Positions 8,792 through 17,284 of a stretch of DNA of 64,000 nucleotides are shown here, in pieces. The first letter of the stretch is position 1. Each line of letters opens with the position of its first letter. The notes under the pieces were generated by a model that saw only the letters and a list, made by a program, of their open reading frames with translations, was not told the DNA's origin and made no database searches. The stretch covers positions 62,001 to 126,000 of the forward strand of contig NZ_PTIS01000001.1 in the NCBI RefSeq assembly GCF_002934235.1. Direction: 5' to 3'. The stretch comes from Clostridium algidicarnis DSM 15099. GTDB taxonomy: Bacteria > Bacillota > Clostridia > Clostridiales > Clostridiaceae. The translations under genes were made by a program, and so were the position numbers.

Positions 8792-9274
8792 ATGATTAAA
8801 ATAAGTAAATTAATAAATAATGATGAGAAACAAACCATTACAAATTCTATATTAAGAGAATTACCAGAGTGGTTCGGTATAGAAGAAGCAATAGTTGAAT
8901 ATGTAAATGGGGTAAAAAATACTGATTATTATGTTGCATATGATTCAAATACAGCAATTGGATTCATAAGTATAAAATCAAATAATAGTTATACATAAGA
9001 GATATATGTTATAGGAATAAAAAAGGAATATCATAATGGTGGTATTGGTAAAATGCTTCTAGAAACATCACAGCAAGTATTAATTAACAGCAAAGTTAAG
9101 TTTCTTATGGTAAAAACTTTAGGGGAATCTCATCCAGACAAGCACTACAAAAATACTAGGAGGTTTTACAATAAATTAGGATTTTATCCCTTGGAAGAGA
9201 TAAAAGAAATATGGGGAGAAGAAAATCCATGCTTAATTATGGTTAAGAGTCTATCCGATGGTTACAATTGCTAA
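8792..9274 (+). pseudogene. GNAT-family N-acetyltransferase, broken by an in-frame TAA
   Basis: ATG 8792 follows a strong AAGGAGGAGG site. The frame reads a GNAT N-terminal half up to IKSNNSYT, meets TAA at 8996-8998, then continues in the same frame with EIYVIGIKKEYHNGGIGKML, the acetyl-CoA binding motif, and ends at 9274. In homologues the stop position is an ordinary residue within a T-x-EIYVMG segment. This is a single nonsense change in an otherwise intact ~160-residue gene. TAA is not a selenocysteine codon, so recoding is unlikely. Confidence 0.75.
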
Positions 9275-9300
9275 TACATTTTAAAAAGTAAATTAAGGAC

Positions 9301-9512
9301 TGAGAATTGTTACAATAGAAAAAGTAATATCAAAGGACTATAATGTTGTTGCAGTGGTTAAAGTATCAAATAAAAATAATGAAGAAAGTTTTTATTCGAC
9401 ATTTTTTTAAAATTAAAAAGACAAGATAATTGAAGAAATAACTGAGTACTTCGGAAATAATGGATAACCACAGAAGTGGAGATTATATGAAAAGTTATCT
9501 GAAAAATATTAG
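9301..9512 (+). pseudogene. Decayed NTF2/SnoaL-like protein gene fragment
   Basis: One frame reads RIVTIEKVISKDYNVVAVVK, then FYSTFF, two stops, KDKIIEEITEYFGNNG, another stop and PQKWRLYEKLSEKY. The order and the ITEYFGNNG-x-PQKW ending resemble SnoaL/NTF2-like proteins, which end in a D-G-E-P-P-x-W-R motif. Three in-frame stops and a missing N-terminus mark it as a relic. The family call rests on this short C-terminal match. Confidence 0.5.
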
Positions 9513-9515
9513 TAA

Positions 9516-9806
9516 ACAATAGTAATTGATAACAGCCCATTGCCACCAATAGGTGGTTTGAATATTATTTTAGACTCTGATAATAATGCTGTTTGTATAA
9601 CCCAAACAATTAAAGTTTATACTTGCCCATTTGGGGAAGTGTCAGAAAGTCATGCTTTTAAAGAGGGTGAAGGGGATTGCTCCATATCATATTGGAGAAT
9701 GGTACATAAAGATTTTTTTTCAAAGGAATTCAAAACATATAATTTAGATTTTTCTGAAAACATGATGATTGTTTGTGAAGAATTTGAAGTAGTGTGGAAA
9801 GAATAA
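9516..9806 (+). pseudogene. ASCH-domain protein, N-terminally truncated
   Basis: The frame opens just after a stop at 9513. It reads the C-terminal two thirds of an ASCH domain: NAVCITQTIKVYTCPFGEVS, then HAFKEGEGDCSISYWRMVHKDFF and ENMMIVCEEFEVVW at the end. ASCH proteins of this type are ~150 residues, so about 50-60 N-terminal residues including the start are missing. No ribosome binding site precedes the TTG at 9540. It is the third broken gene in a row here. ASCH domains bind RNA or modified nucleosides. Confidence 0.65.
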
Positions 9807-9900
9807 TTAATAATATTTATAAAGGTTGCAGCAATCGTAATTTTGAGAAGGTTGCAACCCTATAAAATACAACGTTTTAATTTCTGAAAGGAGAGTTTAC

Positions 9901-10110
9901 ATGATGGAAATATTAAAATTAATGGGGGGACTTGGTGAAATTGCAGTATTTATCACACCATTAACGCTTGTCATTGGAATTATCAATGCTATAAAAAAAC
10001 CTGAAAAAGAATCTACGCCATATAAAATAATGGCGATAATAAGTGCATACTTGAATATAGATGCTTTAAGATCCCTAATCTTTGTAGCTCTAAAGGTAGA
10101 CGAACTCTAA
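9901..10110 (+). CDS. Small hypothetical membrane protein
   Basis: A 69-residue protein with a good ribosome binding site (GAAAGGAGAG) before ATG ATG. Residues ~10-32 (GGLGEIAVFITPLTLVIGII) form one transmembrane helix, followed by a KKPEKES basic/acidic turn and a second amphipathic or membrane segment near ALRSLIFVALKV. I do not recognise the family. It follows the pseudogene cluster and precedes repeat copy 2. Confidence 0.55.
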   Translation: MMEILKLMGGLGEIAVFITPLTLVIGIINAIKKPEKESTPYKIMAIISAYLNIDALRSLIFVALKVDEL

Positions 10111-10150
10111 TATTAGGGCTTTTAGATTATTATATTTGCTTTAAAATTTT

Positions 10151-10297
10151 ATTCCATGGCTACCATCCGTAACGCCCCTCTTTTCTTCAAGGTGGGGGAT
10201 GACGGCTGCTACGACCCTTTATAAGTTCTTCTAAGACTCGAATGGAGAGATATATTACTTATAAGCAAACTCCACCCGAGTCTAAGAATCACTTGAT
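10151..10297 (-). repeat. Structured dispersed repeat, copy 2
   Basis: On the minus strand this is the same element as at 6346 and 49441, starting ATCAAGTGATTCTTAGACTC at 10297 and ending at GGTAGCCATGG near 10151. The first hairpin is longest here: CTTAGACTCG against CGAGTCTTAG (9 of 10 pairs), with TGGAG/CTCCA inside. It starts 23 bases after the stop codon of the flavodiiron gene and is in the same orientation as that gene. Confidence 0.8.
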
Positions 10298-10320
10298 ATC
10301 TAATTCATAGTTTTTTTATA

Positions 10321-11508
10321 TTATAACTTTTTACTAAAGTCTACTCCAAACTCTTTACATCTTTTTAAACCTTCTACATCTGGATTCCAAAGTTCTTTTA
10401 TTCCGTCATTTACAAGTTCAAGTTTAGCGCCTTTTAGTCTCTCATTTAATAATGATACAGACTCTCCACTCCATCCATAAGAACCAAAGGCAGCGGCTTT
10501 TTTATTTTTTAAGCCAAGGCCTTTTATCATATCTAAAATTCCTCCAGTGGCTGACATTATGCTTTTATTTACTGTGGATGATCCTACTAATATTGCTTTA
10601 GATTTAAACATTTCTGTGATTATATCATTCTTATCTGAATGTGCTGCATTAAATAACTTTACAGTTACATCTTTATCTACAGACTTTATTCCATCTGCTA
10701 TAGCTTCAGCCATCTTTCTAGTGGCATTCCACATAGTATCATATACTATAACAATTTCATTTTCTGAATAACCCTTAGCCCAATCCATATATTTTTCAAT
10801 AATTTGAGATGGATTATCTCTCCATATGATTCCGTGACTTGGGGCTATCATATTAACTGTAAGGTTAAAGCTTAAAATTTCTTCTATCTTCTTTGTTAAA
10901 ATAGGGCTAAATGGTGTTAAAATATTTGCATAATATTTTATAGCTTCTTGGTATAATTCTGATTGATCTACCAAATCATTATACATTAAGTCTGAAGCAT
11001 AATGTTGACCAAAGGCATCATTACTAAATAATATGTTATCTCCGCTCATATAAGTCATCATGCTATCTGGCCAGTGAAGCATTCTTGCTTCAACAAATGT
11101 TAGCTTTTCATCACCAATATCTAATGAGTCTCCTGTCTTAACTTCAACAAAGTTCCAATCTTCATGATAATGTGCTTTTAATATTTTTGCCCCATTAGCT
11201 GTACAGTAAACGGGTACATTAGGTATCTCTTTTAAGAGTAATGGTAATGCACCACTGTGATCAACCTCCCCATGATTTGCTATGATGTAATCAATGTCTT
11301 CTAAATTTATTTCCTTTTTTAGGTTTTCTATAAACTCTTTTGCAAAGGGTTCCCATACAGTATCTATAAGTACGTTCTTTTTACCTTTTATTAGATAAGA
11401 GTTATAAGAAGATCCTCTATGAGTTGAATATTCATCTCCATGAAAGTTCCTTAGTTCCCAATCAATTTTACCTACCCAAGTTACATTATTCGTAATTTTA
11501 AAACTCAT
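10321..11508 (-). CDS. fprA: Flavodiiron protein (FprA, A-type flavoprotein)
   Basis: A 395-residue two-domain enzyme. Residues 1-250 are a metallo-beta-lactamase-like diiron domain with ligands H79, E81, D83 (HGEVDHSG), H145 (LHWPDS), D164 (SNDAFG) and H225 (APSHG). The C-terminal ~145 residues are a flavodoxin (VIVYDTMWNATRKMAEAI as the FMN phosphate loop). These proteins reduce O2 to water or NO to N2O and protect strict anaerobes. No rubredoxin gene is adjacent. ATG 11508 is chosen over ATG 11526 because GGAGGT lies between them. Confidence 0.93.
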   Translation of the reverse strand: MSFKITNNVTWVGKIDWELRNFHGDEYSTHRGSSYNSYLIKGKKNVLIDTVWEPFAKEFIENLKKEINLEDIDYIIANHGEVDHSGALPLLLKEIPNVPVYCTANGAKILKAHYHEDWNFVEVKTGDSLDIGDEKLTFVEARMLHWPDSMMTYMSGDNILFSNDAFGQHYASDLMYNDLVDQSELYQEAIKYYANILTPFSPILTKKIEEILSFNLTVNMIAPSHGIIWRDNPSQIIEKYMDWAKGYSENEIVIVYDTMWNATRKMAEAIADGIKSVDKDVTVKLFNAAHSDKNDIITEMFKSKAILVGSSTVNKSIMSATGGILDMIKGLGLKNKKAAAFGSYGWSGESVSLLNERLKGAKLELVNDGIKELWNPDVEGLKRCKEFGVDFSKKL

Positions 11509-11632
11509 AAATTGTACCTCCTGCATATTGTTTTATATTATGTTGTATTTCTTAATTAATTTTATTATACCATAATATAAGTTAATAATGATAAATGATT
11601 AACGAATATATATAAACACATGTGTTTCTTTA

Positions 11633-12568
11633 TTATCTGTGTTCTTTATATCTTTTTTTAGATTTACTTCTGTTTTTAATACTTTCTTTCCATTTTGAAA
11701 ATTTATCTTCTTTTTTTAGTTTCATATAATTTTCCCATCTTTTTATTGAAAGATCTCCACTTTCTAATGCAGACTTCACCTTACATCCAGGTTCTGATTT
11801 ATGGGTACAGTTGCTGAATTTACATTCACTTTCTAGCTCTTTAATATCATCGAAGGCTGAATTAAGTCCATCAGATACATCCCACATAGCAAGTTCTCTC
11901 ATTCCTGGAGTATCAATTATCATAGCGCCATTTTTAAGCATAATAAGTTGCCTGTGAGTTGTGGTGTGACGACCCTTACTATCATCTTCTCTTATATGAT
12001 TTACCTTCATAATTTCTTCGCCTGCAATAGCATTTACAAGTGAAGACTTCCCAACACCAGAGGATCCAAGGAATACAATTGTTTCTGAAGGCTTAATATA
12101 ATTTTGGATTTCACAAATCCCATCTCCTGTAATTGAGCTGACTGTTAATATTGGAATTCCTATAGCTATTTTTTCAAGCAACGTTTTATAATAACTACAG
12201 TTACTACATAAATCAGATTTTGTTAGAATAATTATAGGCATACCTCCGCTTTCAAAAGATACAGTTATATACCTTTCTATCCTCTTAACATTAAAATCAT
12301 TATTAAGAGAGGTTATAATAAAAACATAATCAAAATTAGTTGCTACAACTTGTTCCTTCTCATAAAATGAGTCCATACGTGAAAACTTGCTTTTTCTTTC
12401 AAATACTTTGTAAATAATAGATTCACCTTGGTCATTATATTTTACTAATACAAAATCTCCTATGGCAGGGTATATAATATTTTGTTCATCATTATAGAAC
12501 AATGAACCTTTTAGCTTAGCGCTGCTTTCTTTGAACTTTGTTACAATGGTGTATTGATTTCTATGCAC
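11633..12568 (-). CDS. rsgA: Ribosome small subunit-dependent GTPase A (RsgA/YjeQ), 5' part interrupted
   Basis: A circularly permuted GTPase that helps mature the 30S subunit. Seen in order: OB-fold remnant, TKSD (G4), the P-loop FLGSSGVGKSSLVNAI (G1), DTPGMREL (G3) and the zinc knuckle C-x-NC-x-H-x-x-x-x-GC near the end. The listed start is GTG 12568 (311 residues). The same frame extends upstream to an ATG at 12676 with its own GGGAG site and reads typical RsgA sequence (YKDLIPARIIE), but is cut by a TGA at 12614-12616 (codon 21). So either a shortened protein starts at GTG, or the gene is a recent nonsense mutant. It does not sit in the usual PASTA-kinase locus and may be a paralogue. Confidence 0.8.
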   Translation of the reverse strand: MHRNQYTIVTKFKESSAKLKGSLFYNDEQNIIYPAIGDFVLVKYNDQGESIIYKVFERKSKFSRMDSFYEKEQVVATNFDYVFIITSLNNDFNVKRIERYITVSFESGGMPIIILTKSDLCSNCSYYKTLLEKIAIGIPILTVSSITGDGICEIQNYIKPSETIVFLGSSGVGKSSLVNAIAGEEIMKVNHIREDDSKGRHTTTHRQLIMLKNGAMIIDTPGMRELAMWDVSDGLNSAFDDIKELESECKFSNCTHKSEPGCKVKSALESGDLSIKRWENYMKLKKEDKFSKWKESIKNRSKSKKRYKEHR

Positions 12569-12716
12569 CTCTATTATTCTTGCTGGTATTAAATCCTTAT
12601 ACTCTATAGTAAATCATTCTATTTGCTTTTTATAAAATTCCGTATAGCCATAACATTCAATATTTATATTATCCATTATCAAATCACTCCCTTTTTAATA
12701 TGTTTACATTCTAAAA

Positions 12717-12903
12717 ATGGGCATAAAAATACCGTAGATAATAGCCTTCTAAATTTGGCTGCTATCTACGGGTACAAAAAAACACGACCTACCTGTCGCG
12801 CTACTTATCCTTTATAGGCAGTATATTATGAAAGGTTATATATTACTGCAAAATGCAACGCAAACAAAGGATATACTATCCTCTAAGGTCACCTCTTGCC
12901 CAT
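12717..12903 (-). ncRNA. Unclassified structured RNA upstream of rsgA
   Basis: Read on the minus strand, ATGGGCA (12903-12897) pairs with TGCCCAT (12723-12717), closing a ~187-nt domain. Inside are GGATA-GTA-TATCC, a TGCATTTTGCA hairpin, TATCCTTT pairing alternatively with AAAGGATA, a CGAC/GTCG hairpin, and a long hairpin CCGTAGATAGCAGCC / GGCTATTATCTACGG followed by a short T-run. The 3' end is 41 bases before the upstream rsgA ATG. It could be a leader RNA or an independent sRNA. I do not recognise the class; 6S and raiA are candidates to test. Confidence 0.5.
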
Positions 12904-13170
12904 ATTTAGTTTTAAATTATAATCACCCTTAAAATCATATTCATTAAAAACATCTCCTTTCATATAGAAATATTATTATAATTTTAATATTGTATATTTA
13001 ACATTGTAATATTTCAAGAATGTTTTGTCAATTATAAAATTAAAAATATTTATTATGCAGTTCTTTCATTATATTAACAAATGATGCGTGTAGCTTATGT
13101 TTCTAAATTTAAAGTTTTAGTTTAGATGATTTCCCTTATATAGCCATATGTAATTTTAACCTAATATTTA
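12904..13170. other. Intergenic region upstream of the structured RNA
   Basis: Very A+T-rich DNA between the RNA element and the cotJ terminator. It should contain the promoter for the RNA/rsgA unit on the minus strand; no gene is seen. Confidence 0.4.
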
Positions 13171-13206
13171 GAAAAACAAAACCCACCACGTAAAGGTGGC
13201 AGGTTT
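13171..13206 (-). terminator. Intrinsic terminator of the cotJ operon
   Basis: On the minus strand AAACC-TGC-CACC pairs with GGTGGGTTT around TTTACGT, followed by TTTGTTTTTC. It lies 69 bases after the cotJC stop. Confidence 0.7.
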
Positions 13207-13274
13207 ACTATGTTGAGATATATATTATAAATCTCAATATTAATTTAAAATTTGTTTTAAACTCAAAAAGATAA

Positions 13275-13856
13275 TTATTTCATCATATATAGGCGTGGTT
13301 CTTGTAACTTTTCTTGAACAATTCTAAGAGCTTCTCCAAATCTTTGATAGTGTACAACTTCTCTCTCTCTTAAAAACTTTAAAGGTTCTATTACATCAGG
13401 ATCATCCGCCATAGTTATTAAATACTCATAAGTAGCTCTTGCCTTTTGTTCTGCTGCTAAGTTTTCTGTAAGGTCTACAATTGGATCACCTTTAGACTGA
13501 ATATAGGCAGCGTTAAATGGTACACCGGAAGCACTTGCAGGATATATCCCTCTACCATGATCGGCAAAATAAGCACCCATACCCTGCGCCTCAATTTCTT
13601 CAATGCTTGCACCCTTCATTAATTGACGGACCATGGAACCAACCATTTCTAAATGGGCTAATTCCTCTGTGCCAATATCATTTAATGTGGCTATAGCTTC
13701 AGGAGTAATCATAGTGAATCGTTGGCTTAAGTATCTAAGCGACGCAGCAAGTTCGCCATCGGGGCCACCGTATTGAGTTATAATTACTTTTGCCATTTTA
13801 GGATTAGGATTCTTTATTTTAATAGGATATTGTAAAAACTTCTCATATGTCCACAT
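13275..13856 (-). CDS. cotJC: Spore coat protein CotJC, manganese catalase family
   Basis: A 193-residue member of the Mn-catalase/CotJC ferritin-like family. Acidic and histidine ligands are visible in EELAHLEMVG, AAEQKARATYEYL and REREVVHYQRF, the four-helix dimanganese pattern. The N-terminus MWTYEKFLQYPIKIKNPNPKMAK is characteristic of CotJC. It is made in the mother cell and laid down in the spore coat. It is last of three genes; its ATG is 4 bases after the cotJB stop and follows AAGGAGGGAG. Confidence 0.95.
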   Translation of the reverse strand: MWTYEKFLQYPIKIKNPNPKMAKVIITQYGGPDGELAASLRYLSQRFTMITPEAIATLNDIGTEELAHLEMVGSMVRQLMKGASIEEIEAQGMGAYFADHGRGIYPASASGVPFNAAYIQSKGDPIVDLTENLAAEQKARATYEYLITMADDPDVIEPLKFLREREVVHYQRFGEALRIVQEKLQEPRLYMMK

Positions 13857-13859
13857 AAG

Positions 13860-14147
13860 TTATACTCCCTCCTTATGAAATCTAAAATTAGCCTCATATT
13901 CCCAAGGCCAAGGTTGGTCTATCCACTGCCAAGGGCAAGGACTACAAGAGTCATGTTCGGATATCATTCCATAATTCATCTCATACCTTTCTTTTAAGGC
14001 CTTTGATTCCATTACGTGGAAGTTATATCTTGTAATAACCTTTTCATCCATTGGATGAGTATTAAGATACAAAGAAAGGTCTTCTTTCATAAAACTTGAA
14101 ATAGTAATTAGTTTTAAAAGTTCCATTCTATCTATTTCACCTTTCAT
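13860..14147 (-). CDS. cotJB: Spore coat protein CotJB
   Basis: A 95-residue CotJB: MELLKLITISSFMKEDLSLYL near the N-terminus, NTHPMDEKVITRYN, and the C-terminal CPWQWIDQPWPWEYEA tryptophan-rich signature. ATG 14147 follows GGGAGG and overlaps the end of cotJA by 11 bases, so the two are translationally coupled; an ATG at 14165 is an unlikely earlier start. Confidence 0.93.
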   Translation of the reverse strand: MKGEIDRMELLKLITISSFMKEDLSLYLNTHPMDEKVITRYNFHVMESKALKERYEMNYGMISEHDSCSPCPWQWIDQPWPWEYEANFRFHKEGV

Positions 14148-14403
14148 AGCAACCTCCCTTTTCACTCTTACTTAATTTAACACCTTTTTTATTTTCCCCT
14201 TCAAAGGGACTGTAAAGTTCCGGAAAAGCAGTACCTCTTTTAAGTGATTCAATAGGTGAAAAAAGAGTACATAGCTTTTGGTATGGAACATATGCTGCAG
14301 CAAGCCTAACATTAGTTATTACAGTTTCTTGTGGAATACATTTTTTCTGTGTTATACAGTCTGAACTAAGTCTAGAATCTTCAGGGTCTTCCATATAAAA
14401 CAT
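14137..14403 (-). CDS. cotJA: Spore coat associated protein CotJA
   Basis: An 88-residue CotJA with the family core RLAAAYVPYQKLCTLFSP followed by SLKRGTAFPELYSPF. AAGGAG lies upstream of the start; an in-frame ATG at 14394 is possible. First gene of cotJABC. A mother-cell (sigma-E type) promoter would be expected in the 113 bases upstream, but I could not assign one with confidence. Confidence 0.93.
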   Translation of the reverse strand: MFYMEDPEDSRLSSDCITQKKCIPQETVITNVRLAAAYVPYQKLCTLFSPIESLKRGTAFPELYSPFEGENKKGVKLSKSEKGGCYER

Positions 14404-14516
14404 AATTATATTTATCTCCTTATTTATTCCTTATACAATTACAATATATTCCTTTAGTTCATAACTGACACAATATAATTTAATTTATATATGAAAAATA
14501 TTATTTAAAAGTTATT

Positions 14517-15725
14517 TTATGGATTTTTTAAAATGATTTTTACCTTTCTAGATGCGTAATCAATAACTGACTGGAGATTATTATTGTTTTTACCAGCACC
14601 TTGAGCTAAAAAGTTACTACCGCCACCTTTTCCATCTATAAGGCTTATAGAATCCTTTAAAAGATCATTCATGTTTAAGCTTTTAACATTCTTTGAAGAT
14701 GCAAATATTAAATTAGCTCTTTCCTTTGAAGTTACTACAATAAGCGCTATAGTATTTTCATGTTCTACAAGCTTTGAGGTTAATTTACTTATATACTTTA
14801 GGTCATCATCAACATATATTTTATTTATAACATTAAAGTTTCCTACCTTTTCTGAGTCTTCTAGGATTTCTTTAATTTGATAACTTTGAAGATCGATTTT
14901 TAACTTTTTATTACTATCTAGAGCTGATTTTAAGTTATCATTTAAATTCTTGATGGCATTTGTAGCCTCGTCTTCATTGCAGCTTAAATGTCTGCAAAGA
15001 TCGTGAGAAAATTTGTCTTTTTTAAAACAATAGTCTACTGCTCGTCTTCCAGCTAAAAATTCTATTCTTGTGGCATTTTTATTTTTCTCCCACCTTTTTA
15101 TTTTTATCATTCTAAGTTCTAAGGTGGAGCTAGGATGGACACCACAACATGCATTTATATCTAAATCTCCTATTTTGACAACTCTTATTTCATCATTTGT
15201 TTTTGGGAGAGCTCTTCTTAATTTTAAATTTTTAAGTTCTTTTTTTGAAGGTATGAAGAATTCAGCAATGATATTCTCTTCAATAATATCATTAGCAAGG
15301 ATTTCAGCTTTTCTTATTTGCTCTTCAGTAAGATTCCCTTCAATATCTACGGTACTAATATCAGACCCTAGGTGAAATCCTACAGTATTTGCATTAAATA
15401 GTTTGAAAAAGCATCCAGAAAGAACATGCTGACCGAAATGTTGAAGCATACCATCTAGTCTTTTATTCCAATTTATAGAACACTTAACCCTATGTATTTT
15501 AATTGGCCTTTTTTCTACAACATGATATATAATACCTTCTTTTTCGTATACATCTATAACTTCATGATTTTCTATAAATCCTAAATCGTGAGGTTGACCA
15601 CCACCACCTGGGAAAAAAGCCGTTTTATCTAGGGATACATGAAATTTATTATCTATGTCTTTTATATCAATTATTTCAGCAGTAAAATCTTTTATATATT
15701 GGTCTTCGTAAAAAAGCTTATCCAT
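14517..15725 (-). CDS. Alanyl-tRNA editing protein with DHHA1 domain (AlaX-L type)
   Basis: A 402-residue trans-editing factor that hydrolyses mischarged Ser- or Gly-tRNA(Ala). The N-terminal part matches the AlaRS second additional domain: FFPGGGGQPHDLG, the zinc ligands H-x-x-x-H in QHFGQHVLSG and C-x-x-x-H in CCGVHPSS. The C-terminal ~150 residues are a DHHA1 domain ending in LIDGKGGGSNFLAQGAG. The ribosome binding site GGAGG lies before ATG 15725. It is monocistronic, upstream of cotJA on the same strand. Confidence 0.9.
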   Translation of the reverse strand: MDKLFYEDQYIKDFTAEIIDIKDIDNKFHVSLDKTAFFPGGGGQPHDLGFIENHEVIDVYEKEGIIYHVVEKRPIKIHRVKCSINWNKRLDGMLQHFGQHVLSGCFFKLFNANTVGFHLGSDISTVDIEGNLTEEQIRKAEILANDIIEENIIAEFFIPSKKELKNLKLRRALPKTNDEIRVVKIGDLDINACCGVHPSSTLELRMIKIKRWEKNKNATRIEFLAGRRAVDYCFKKDKFSHDLCRHLSCNEDEATNAIKNLNDNLKSALDSNKKLKIDLQSYQIKEILEDSEKVGNFNVINKIYVDDDLKYISKLTSKLVEHENTIALIVVTSKERANLIFASSKNVKSLNMNDLLKDSISLIDGKGGGSNFLAQGAGKNNNNLQSVIDYASRKVKIILKNP

Positions 15726-15995
15726 TTAATTACCTCCACAGTAATGATTTATTATTGTATTATACTTATTAAGATTATCTAGTTATGTTGGATTATTACT
15801 TTAAAAAGTGAGTTACATTTAAATTATATCAAATAAGAGGAGGTTTATACAAATATCAATTTAATCTCTTTTTATAAATTAATTGTTTTATACAAAAAAC
15901 ACTAAATTTATTAGTTACAATATTAAAATGTAGAAATACTTTAAAAAGCTCTGTATGATATAATTAAAGTAAATAAAGTAAAGGGGAGTTGTATT

Positions 15996-16955
15996 ATGCA
16001 AAGAAAAGAATTGTTTCCTGAAATTCAGCCATATAATAATGGGATGCTAAAGGTTTCCGATTTACATACGCTTTATTATGAAGAAGTTGGAAATCCAAAG
16101 GGCGAACCAATATTATTTTTGCATGGAGGACCGGGTGGCGGATTAAGTGATGCTTATAGAAGGTACTTTGATCCAAATTTTTATAGAGTTATTTTATTTG
16201 ATCAGCGTGGTGCAGGTAAAAGTACTCCACATGCAGAATTAAGGGAAAACACAACAGAAAATTTGGTGCTTGATATTGAAAAGTTAAGAAAACATTTAAA
16301 TATTGATAAATGGGTGGTTTTAGGGGGAAGCTGGGGTACTACTTTAGCATTAACTTATGCAATTCATTATCCTAAAATGGTTTTAGGACTTATTTTAAGA
16401 GGAATATTTCTTGGTACAAAAGCTGAAATTGATTGGATTTATCAAGAAGGAGCATCAGAAATTTATCCTGATAAATGGGAGGATTACCTTAATTTAATTC
16501 CTGAATGTGAAAGAGGGAATATGATCGAAGCTTATTACAAGAGGTTAACTTGTGACAATGAGGATGAAAGACTAAAGGCTGCAAAAGCATGGAGTGTTTG
16601 GGAAGGAAATATTGTTAATTTAATTCCTGATGAAGAGTCCATAAATAAGTTTGGTGAGTCGGGCTTAGCTCTTTCTATGGCGAGAACAGAGTGTCATTAT
16701 TTTATAAACAATATGTTTAATGAATCTGATAATTATATATTAGAAAATGTTTATAAGATAAAGGAAATACCTTGCAGAATAGTTCATGGAAGATATGATA
16801 TGGATTGTCGTGTTTCAGCGGCTTTCAAACTCCATAAATTATTGCCTAAGTCAAAACTTGAAATAATTAAAGATGCTGGCCATTCAGGCATGGAACCAGG
16901 AACTTTAAGTGAACTTGTAAAGTCTACTGAGGATTTTAAAAAGTTATATAAGTAA
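15996..16955 (+). CDS. pip: Prolyl aminopeptidase (S33 family)
   Basis: A 319-residue alpha/beta hydrolase that removes N-terminal proline from peptides. Seen are the oxyanion segment HGGPGGG, the DQRGAGKSTPHAE motif, the nucleophile elbow GGSWGTTLAL, the aspartate region HGRYDMDC and the histidine region AGHSGME. The N-terminus PYNNGMLKVSDLHTLYYEEVG is diagnostic of Pip type 1. AGGGGAG precedes the ATG. A hairpin terminator follows, so it is monocistronic. Confidence 0.95.
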   Translation: MQRKELFPEIQPYNNGMLKVSDLHTLYYEEVGNPKGEPILFLHGGPGGGLSDAYRRYFDPNFYRVILFDQRGAGKSTPHAELRENTTENLVLDIEKLRKHLNIDKWVVLGGSWGTTLALTYAIHYPKMVLGLILRGIFLGTKAEIDWIYQEGASEIYPDKWEDYLNLIPECERGNMIEAYYKRLTCDNEDERLKAAKAWSVWEGNIVNLIPDEESINKFGESGLALSMARTECHYFINNMFNESDNYILENVYKIKEIPCRIVHGRYDMDCRVSAAFKLHKLLPKSKLEIIKDAGHSGMEPGTLSELVKSTEDFKKLYK

Positions 16956-16969
16956 AAGATTTTAGTGTG

Positions 16970-17007
16970 TTAAAGAAGCCATTTAAATTATAAATGGCTT
17001 CTTTAAC
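16970..17007 (+). terminator. Intrinsic terminator after pip
   Basis: TTAAAGAAGCCATTTA pairs perfectly with TAAATGGCTTCTTTAA around AATTA, 15 bases after the pip stop. Confidence 0.8.
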
Positions 17008-17284
17008 TTTAGTACATAATGAATATATTTAAGCAGGCAATAGGTTAATATTTTTAAGTTTAATAGATAACATTAAAAATATTGTATCTCTAAATTATAT
17101 ATAGAATAAGATAATTTGTAAGTATATAAAAGTATGAAGAGCTTAATTTATAAAAATAAGATTGGTTAATACTAAATAGTGCTTGATAATTATTATTAGA
17201 AGGAGCAAAATAAAATAGTAAGATAAAGAGAAACTTTTATTATCTAAGTTTTAAGTTTTGATGAAGAAAGGAAATGATTTAATT
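17008..17284. other. Intergenic region upstream of ABC exporter
   Basis: About 275 bases of A+T-rich sequence that should carry the promoter of the following ABC operon; no regulatory gene, RNA or clear operator is seen. Confidence 0.4.

Noticed and set aside
8996-8998. Stop in the GNAT gene as a recoded codon
   Set aside because: It is TAA, which is not used for Sec or Pyl; simple nonsense mutation is enough.
12614-12616. TGA in rsgA as a second selenocysteine codon
   Set aside because: The following sequence is A+T-rich with no stable hairpin at SECIS distance, and RsgA has no redox or metal-binding residue at this place.
14404-14516. Sigma-E promoter for cotJABC
   Set aside because: A GAATATA-like -35 is present but no matching -10 at correct spacing could be settled on.
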